From Aquarana catesbeiana (Eukaryota; Chordata; Amphibia; Anura; Ranidae), in NCBI RefSeq assembly GCF_042186555.1, contig NC_133332.1, forward strand, positions 120,769,375 to 120,833,374: a stretch of DNA of 64,000 nucleotides, written 5' to 3'. The translations under genes were made by a program, and so were the position numbers. Below the pieces are notes generated by a model. That model searched no databases. It was not told the DNA's origin and saw nothing but the letters and a program-made list of their open reading frames with translations. Positions within the stretch are counted from its first letter, which is position 1. Every line of letters starts with the position of its first letter. This document shows, one piece after another, positions 57,870 to 64,000 of this stretch.

Positions 57870-57926
57870 CCTATGTGACAGATAAACCATCCTTTACTGA
57901 AATGACAACTTTTCAAACAATAACTA
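57870..57926 (+). CDS. Putative exon B2 of a mucin-like host gene
   Basis: Paralogue of exon A2, 57 nt, acceptor CTATTTCAG, donor GTAAGT. Encodes YVTDKPSFTEMTTFQTIT, with Ser to Phe and Lys to Met changes relative to A2. Frame is kept and no stop occurs. The intron from B1 is 118 bp, the same length as in copy A. Confidence 0.55.
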
Positions 57927-58136
57927 GTAAGTTCAACTTGGTTATATTTTGTTATTGCTAAAGACACTTTTTTTGCTTTTTGTGCCTATTTGTTACCAGT
58001 ATAATTCCACATTTCAGAAGTGGTGATGAGGATGATCATTATTATATTTAAATATGAAATTAAAGCCGAACTAAAAATGCCTCCAATAGGCCAATAGGAT
58101 AGTCTTGTTTTTCTCCTTGTTCGATCCTTCTCAACG

Positions 58137-58143
<7 letters not shown>

Positions 58144-58209
<66 letters not shown>
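58144..58209. repeat. (TA)n microsatellite with (GATATA)n edge
   Basis: About 25 TA units ending in TAGATATAGATATAGATAT. Left flank of PLE 2; it may have been its insertion target, with the right flank (TA)n at 60,554-60,597. Confidence 0.9.
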
Positions 58210-58215
<6 letters not shown>

Positions 58216-58633
58216 GTATGAGAAAGCTGCACTCAGTCTTCAATCAATGCAGTGCAATCTGGTCATTCCACTGACCGAATGTAAGAAAAAGTCCACAGTA
58301 TTGCTGCACTTGAAGTTTCTTTATTGAACGAAAAGTTCAAACATGAATTACATGAATAAAATGATGTGGAAATAGATTTCCGTTTCGGGCTCACAAGCTT
58401 ACGCCCTTCATCAGATCAAACACACATCTAAAGTTCCAACTACACATATGATTGTTTAAATACCTTTACTTTACACATTTGGAATCAATTATGTGATCAA
58501 TCAATTAATGCAAATATCATCCTTCATCTTATACGTCTTTATATCACAGGTGGGGAAATGGCTAGCAGAATATGAAACCTTCCCATTATTTCAGCACAAG
58601 CCTCCAACATGTTTAATATGTTAAAAGAAAAAG

Positions 58634-58797
<164 letters not shown>

Positions 58798-58961
58798 CTG
58801 TCTGGCAATAACATAGAAAAAGTTGGTATGCTTTACTTATCTATAATCTATAACATAAAAAAAAATCAAATAAATGTAAATCAAAATCTGTGTTTAACCT
58901 CTTAGGGGCAACAGTATCAAGAAAATGAATCCAATGCACCTCATGCTTTTTTTAGGATTGA

Positions 58962-59888
58962 TTACCGATCACCACCCCTCCAATGCTTATTAATCCCCTC
59001 CGATACCATATATTTTAATTGAGAAATTGAATGTTCTTTCTCTAGAAAATTTCTCGCAAAAGGCAACTGTACCAATTTGTCCCTGATCGAATATTTGTGC
59101 CTTGCTATTCTGTCTTTAACCTTCTGAGTGGTCTCTCCGATGTAAAGTAACCCACATGGACATTTTATTGCATACACTACATATGACGATTGGCAAGTGT
59201 AGTAACCTTTAATTGTAATATACCCTTTATGTGGATGGGATATACATTTGCCTTTTATCATGGAGTTACAATGTATACATAATAAACATGGATATGACCC
59301 TGTATTGCGGGATTAAATAAATGTAACTACTGGGCTAGGAGGGGTATATTGGTCAGATCTGACCAACCTATCCCCTAATGTTCTACCTTTCCTATATGAG
59401 GACAAAGGCGGAGCTTGAAATTCACTTATATTTGGGTAATATTCTCTTAATAAACCCCAATGTTTTTTAAGTATGTTATAGATCCGAAGTGAGTATGGCT
59501 GAAATTGTGACACAAATGGAATTCTTCTATTATCTCTATTGTGATTCCCGTTCTCTGTTAAATGCATATGTTCCCTCTTAATGAGTGGAACTGGATAACC
59601 TCTCTTAACAAGTCTGGTTCTCATTTCATTTAATCTAGCTTCACAGCCTTGTGGATTACTCACAATCCTTTTAACCTGTTGTAGCTGGCTCCTAGGTATG
59701 GAATTAAATACTCCTTGGGGGTAAAAGCTCCTGTAATGTAATAATTGATTACGGTCAGTACTTTTAATAAACAAATTGCTCTCTATATTAGTACCCCTTA
59801 TTCTCAACAAAGTGTCCAAAAATGAAATCTCACTATTATTATACAAGAAGTTAAATTTCAGACCGGATAAGACAGAATAGCAAGGCAC
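58962..59888 (-). pseudogene. Penelope RT C-terminus and GIY-YIG endonuclease
   Basis: From 59,860 leftwards: LKFNFLYNNSEISFLDTLLR (end of the RT palm/thumb region), FYPQGVFNSIPRSQLQQVKR and RLVKRGYP (post-RT), and ILKKHWGLL. After a stop near 59,313 comes CKGYYTCQSSYVVYAIKC-like sequence: YYTCQSSYVVYAIKCPCG, LLYIGETTQKVKDRIARHKY (GIY-YIG core), and SEGINKHWRGGDR. The C-terminal codons continue into 58,920-58,961. Most of the RT is missing, so the copy is 5'-truncated and inverted. The Met at 59,888 derives from arm sequence. Confidence 0.82.
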
Positions 59889-59940
59889 AAATATTCAATC
59901 AGGCACAAATTGGTACAGTTGCCTTTAGCGAGACATTTTC

Positions 59941-60123
59941 TTGAAAAAGGACATTCAATTTCTCAATTTAAAATGTATGGCATTGGAGGGGATTAATAAG
60001 AATAGGAGAGGTGGTGATCGGGAATCAATCCTAAAAAAGCACGAGGTACATTGGATTCACTTTCTTGATACTGTTGCCCCTAAGGAGTTAAACACAGATT
60101 TGTATTTATATTTATTGATTTGA
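59941..60123 (+). pseudogene. Inverted duplicate of the Penelope C-terminus
   Basis: Plus-strand reading EGINKNRRGGDRESILKKHE and VHWIHFLDTVAPKELN corresponds to the C-terminal end of the minus-strand frame in the left arm (ALEGINK versus VSEGINK). It shows that the right arm is a second copy of the 3' end of the element including coding sequence, not an unrelated repeat. It ends TDLYLYLLI. Confidence 0.75.
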
Positions 60124-60548
60124 TTTTTTTGATGTTCTAGATTATAGATAAGTAACACATACCAACTTTTTCTATGTGATTGCCAGACAGAGATGTATTG
60201 TGTGTATATATATTTCTTTTAACAGATTAAACATGCTGGAGGCTTGTGCTGAAATAAGGTTTCATATTCTTCTAGCCATTTCCCTACCTTTGATATAAAG
60301 ACGTATAAGATGAAGGATGTTATTTGCATTAATTGATTGATCACATAATTTATTCCAAATGTGTTAAGTAAAGGTATTTAAATGGTCGTATGTGTAGTTG
60401 GAACTTTGGATGTATGGATGATCTGATGAAGGGCGTAAGCTTGTGAGCCCAAAACGGAAATCTATTTCCACCTCATGTTATTCATGTAATTCATGTTTGA
60501 ACTTTTCATTCAATAAAGAAACTTCAAGTGCAGCAATTCTTTGACTTT

Positions 60549-60597
<49 letters not shown>

Positions 60598-60598
<1 letters not shown>

Positions 60599-61171
60599 TG
60601 TATATCACTGTGTATGAATCTTATGTTCTCTATGCCTCTCTGTTTTCTTATTGTATCTTCTCTCCAAAAAATATTTGCAAAAAAAATTAAAACCCAACAA
60701 ACCTTTTTTTTGTTTTTGACAGAGTGGGGACAGTTTAGACAGTTTCGTTTTTTTATTTGGTATCAAACTCATTCTTACATAAAATATATTTTATAAACTC
60801 CAACTATATCACTAATACCGTACAAAGATCACAGAGAATGTAGCGAATTATGAATCCCAGGTTACTGAAGAAAGGTCAGTTAGGTGCAATGCCAAATAAT
60901 AGAAACAGTTGCAGAATCTGTATTTGCAGAGCTATATTAGAAGCTTAACATCTTCTTTCCATACGATCCTGACCAACAAAAATATGTTTAAATAACCAAT
61001 AGGTATACACAACCATGAAACTTGTATTTAACAAGGCATAACTGGATTTGTCGGAAACCATAAGTCCAGTTCACTCATGCATTGTAAAGTACATGTTACT
61101 GAAAACACACAGCAACATGTGTACTGCAGTAAAATAAGAAAATGTATTAGTGTGGGTAAGTAATCAGCTGT
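60598..61171. other. Unclassified sequence
   Basis: About 570 bp of AT-rich sequence with no recognised gene or repeat. A TTTTTGACAG acceptor-like site (about 60,721) is not followed by a convincing exon. Confidence 0.35.
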
Positions 61172-62278
61172 TTAACCACTTCAATATCAGGCACTTTTGC
61201 CCCTTCCCGCCCAGGACAATTTTCAGCTTTTAACACTGTCACACTTTGAATGACAATTGCGCGGTCATGCTACACTGCACTGTACCCAAACAAAATTTTT
61301 ATCATTTTGTTCCCACAAATAGAGCTTTCTTTTGGTGGTATTTGATCACCTCTGCGGTCTTTATTTTTTGCTAAACAAACTAAAAAATGTTTGAAAAAAA
61401 AAAGTTTTTCTTTGTTTCGGTTATAAAATGTTGTCTTCTTTTTCACTGACGGGCACTGATGAGGCGGCACTGATGGGCACTGATGAGGCGGCACTGATGG
61501 GCACTGATGAGTTGGCACTGATAAAGTGGAACTGATGGGTACTGATGAGGAGGCACTGATATGTAGAATTGATGGGCACTGATAGGCAGCACTCATATGC
61601 AGCACTGATGGGCACTGATGAACACTGATAGGTGGCACTGATAGATGGCACTGACAGGCTGCTGTGATGGGCACTGACTGGCGGCTGTGATGGGCACTGA
61701 CAGGCGGTACTAATTGGCACTGGCAGGTGGCACTGATGAGCAGCACTGATGATGAGGTACTGACAGGTTTTACTGCTGGGCACTGACTGGCACTGGTGGG
61801 CACTAATTGGCACTGATAAGGGCACTGATTGGCACTGTGATGAGCACTGTCATCCGTTTTTTTATGGTGCACTGACTGGCAGCTTCTGGGCACTTTTTAG
61901 CAGCTGTGGTGGCACATCTGATGGGGCTGTGCTGATAATCAATATGCTGATTATCAGCACAGACCCCCCCTCTGACAGGGAGAGCCCCCAATCGTCTCTC
62001 CCTGTCAGCGCGAACCGAGGAATGCCGTTTACTGGCACTTCCTGGTTCACGTGATAATCAGCTGTGACTGGTCACAGCTGATCACGTGGTAAGAAGCCTC
62101 TTTCAGAAGCTTCTTACCATGACCGGAGATGCGGCATGTCAGACTGACACGCCGCACCCATGATTGCCGCGCTGCGCACTGGCATGTTGTCCTGCTGGAC
62201 CTCATATGACGCCCAGTCAGGATAACTAAACCACTTTCCGGCCGTCAAACTGCTGTAAGTCGGGCGGGAAGTGGTTAA
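61172..62278. mobile_element. TTAACCACTT-family element (1.1 kb) with minisatellite
   Basis: TTAACCACTTCAATATCAGG at the left and GGCGGGAAGTGGTTAA at the right, TTAA on both sides. Contains AAATAGAGCTTTCTTTTGGT as in the 8.48-kb element, a (CACTGATGGG)n minisatellite at 61,445-61,860, a hairpin GTGCTGATAATCA/TGATTATCAGCAC (61,929-61,961) and TCACAGCTGATCACGTG. The His/Gln/Cys/Pro/Ser-rich minus-strand frame is a minisatellite artefact. Confidence 0.78.
61445..61860. repeat. CACTGATGGG minisatellite
   Basis: About 30 degenerate copies of a 10-14-bp unit. Reverse complement of the unit at 19,815-20,095. Confidence 0.9.
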
Positions 62279-62329
62279 GCACCACATCCCTAAAGTACTA
62301 TACAAAGAGAGCTAATATGGTAATATGGG

Positions 62330-63091
62330 ACTTTTTAGGTGCTACACAATCACATATGTGTGGCAGACACTGATGGAAACTAACACTGCACATCATCCTG
62401 AACACACCATCCCCACAGTGAAACATGGAGGTGGCAGCATCATGTTGTGGGGATGCATTTCTTCAGCAGGGACAGGGAAGCTGGTCAGAGTTGATGGGAG
62501 GATGGATGGAGCCAAATTTGGGGCAATCTTAGAAGAAAGCCTGTTGGAGTCCACAAAAGACTTGAGACTGGGGCGGAGGTTCACCTTCCAGAAGGACAAC
62601 GACCCTAAATATACAGCCAGAGCTACAATGGAATAGTTTAGATCAAAGCATATTCATGTTGTAGAATGGCCCAGTCAAAGTCCAGACCTAAATCCAATTG
62701 AGAATATGTGGCAAGACTTGAAAATTGTTGTTCACAGATGCTCTCCATCCAATCTGACAGAGCTTGAGCTATTTTGCAAAGAAGAATCTCTCTAGATGTG
62801 CAAAGCTGGTAGAGACATCCCCAAAAAGACTTGCAGCTGTAATTGCAGCAAAATGTGGTTCTACAAAGTATTGACTCAGGGGGCTGAATACAAATGCACA
62901 CCACACTTTTCACATATTTATTTGTAAAAAATTCTGAAAAACATTTATCATTTGCCTTCCGCTTCACAATTATGTGCCACTTTGTGTTGGTCTATCACAT
63001 AAAATCCCAATAAAATACATTTACGTTTTTGGTTGTAACTTGACAAAATGTGGAATATGTCAGGGGGTATGAATACTTTTTCAAGGCACTG
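62330..63091 (+). mobile_element. Tc1/mariner element, 5'-truncated
   Basis: The right end ACTTTTTCAAGGCACTG (63,075-63,091) with flanking TA is intact. The left half of the element, including the left terminal repeat and the DNA-binding region, is missing. The transposase 3' half lies at 62,340-62,874. Confidence 0.85.
62340..62874 (+). pseudogene. Tc1 transposase C-terminal half
   Basis: Contains HHPEHTIPTVKHGGGSIMLW, GTGKLVRVDGRMDGAKF, FTFQKDNDPKYTARATME with the second catalytic Asp, then a stop at about 62,634. The frame continues after it with VVEWPSQSPDLNPIENMWQD, which holds the catalytic Glu. A frameshift near 62,790 precedes the end (GSTKY, stop 62,872). HTH domains and the first Asp are absent, so it is inactive. 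Confidence 0.85.
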
Positions 63092-63149
63092 TAAATAAAC
63101 AAACGCAAGAAGGTGCCTTTCTCCTGAGTGCAAATCAGTAACAAGCATT

Positions 63150-63470
63150 CAGAGACTCTGATCTCAGTATTGCCCTGTACACACGGTCGGATTTTCCGAC
63201 GGAAAATGTGCGATCGGAGCTTGTTATCGGAAATTCCAACTGTGTGTGGGCTCCGTCTGACATTTTCCATCGGATTTTCCGACACACAAAGTTTGAGAGC
63301 AGGCTATAAAATTTTCCGAGAACAAAATCCGATCGCGTCAATTCTGACCGTGTGTGGACAATTCCGACGCACAAAGTGCCACGCATGCTCAGAATAAATT
63401 CCGAGACGGAACTGCTCGGTCTGGTAAAATTAGCGTTCGGAATGGATATAGCACTTTCGTCAGGCTGCAA
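63150..63470. repeat. Unclassified repeat, ACACACGGTCGGA-type
   Basis: GTACACACGGTCGGATTTTC with internal complement pairs (TCCGACGGAAAATGT / ACATTTTCCATCGGA and GACCGTGTGTGG near 63,346). The inverted blocks suggest a decayed DNA transposon or MITE with one end missing. No coding sequence. Confidence 0.5.
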
Positions 63471-64000
63471 TGTTTTAAATTGTTTAATGCAGCGTACTCT
63501 CTTCTTCTTTATAATGCTAGAAGAATGAAGTTGTTTTGCTGCTCATATTCACACATAGTTCTCACAAACTTCTTTCTTTATTATTTATCGTGATTTCATC
63601 AATATAATATTTTTATTTGTCACATCTACCGAAAAATTATTATTTTTGGGGTGTTTTTAGATTACATTTTTTTGGGGGGATTTTTTTAAAGCCTGATCTT
63701 GTGTTTTATTTTTATTTTTTTACTCCAGAATAGTTTTGGGTGTGTTTTGTGTGTGAAGTTACCACAACACCATTATTATCTTGTATTATTTAATCTCAAG
63801 GAGATTGTTTGGTGTTGGTGTCTCTTGATAATTTCACATTGTAGTTTTGAAATGTACCTGCCTCCTCACAAACAAACTGTCCTTTTTGAAGGAAAACACA
63901 CATAGGCGAGTATATTAAATAAAACAAAAAATGTATTAAGGGGTCACAACCAAACAAAGAGGGAGGCAACGCTGGAGAAACAGCAGAAATTGGCAAAGCC
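63471..64000. other. Unclassified sequence to window end
   Basis: T-rich stretches at 63,610-63,720, no recognisable gene or repeat. The final 100 bp (AATAAAACAAAAAATGTATT) may belong to another element running out of the window. Confidence 0.35.

Larger units (their letters stand above)
57552..58140 (+). repeat. Copy B of the duplicated host segment with two exons
   Basis: Pairs with copy A (43,636-44,204 plus 54,026-54,060). Here the sequence that is broken by DIRS 2 in copy A is uninterrupted (AATAGGCCAATAGGATAGTC near 58,085), so it serves as the empty site. It is followed by (TA)n into which PLE 2 appears to have inserted. Confidence 0.8.

Noticed and set aside
61270..61893. 207-codon minus-strand frame rich in Cys, Pro, Gln and Ser
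   Set aside because: Product of the CACTGATGGG minisatellite; the same pattern arises at 19.8-20.1 kb in the other orientation.

Overview
This is repeat-dominated DNA from an amphibian nuclear genome, most likely a neobatrachian (ranid-type) frog. That placement is inference. It rests on TTAA-flanked piggyBac-type and T2/Kolobok-like miniature elements, DIRS retrotransposons, Penelope-like elements (PLEs), L1 elements and Tc1 elements occurring together, plus a calcium/calmodulin-dependent kinase retrocopy. No prokaryotic operons, rRNA or tRNA genes were seen. No complete host gene lies in the window.

Layout. 1-2.2 kb: a minus-strand L1 ORF1 region, interrupted by a TTAA-flanked MITE and by a solo LTR with a 5-bp target duplication. 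2.2-3.0 kb: half of a (TTCTA)n foldback element. 3.06-15.2 kb: a plus-strand L1 with matching target duplications. Its ORF2 is split at 7.29 kb by a foldback element, which in turn carries a 5.9-kb piggyBac-like element with a deleted transposase and long tandem arrays. 15.8-18.3 kb: an L1 ORF2 fragment split by a Tc1 element (16.2-17.7 kb). 19-21.8 kb: MITEs and unclassified repeats. 21.86-39.67 kb: one Tc1 copy split by a 15.5-kb DIRS element (about 23.08-38.60 kb). That DIRS contains a younger L1 (23.40-28.35 kb) and a CAMK2G processed pseudogene (32.27-36.92 kb) inside its pol region. 39.9-41.0 kb: solo LTR. 41.4-42.5 kb: second (TTCTA)n foldback. 44.2-54.0 kb: a second DIRS carrying an unclassified TIR element, a Penelope-like element and a TTAA element. 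54.2-57.5 kb: MITEs and a Tc1. 58.2-60.55 kb: a second Penelope-like element. 61.2-63.1 kb: a TTAA element and a truncated Tc1.

The only candidate host coding sequence is two pairs of tiny exons (43,782-44,001 and 57,707-57,926). They have intact splice sites, identical lengths (45 and 57 nt) and phase-1 boundaries, and encode Thr/Ser/Pro-rich peptide. The two pairs are duplicates of each other and look like repeat exons of a mucin-like extracellular protein. The second DIRS inserted into one copy of this duplication, and the other copy still shows the uninterrupted site, which gives a relative date.

Transposon genes here are nearly all broken. The best preserved are the L1 ORF2 at 24.18-27.87 kb (one frame, three stop codons) and the Tc1 transposase at 16.48-17.52 kb (one frameshift). 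All identifications are by reading motifs, with no database search.
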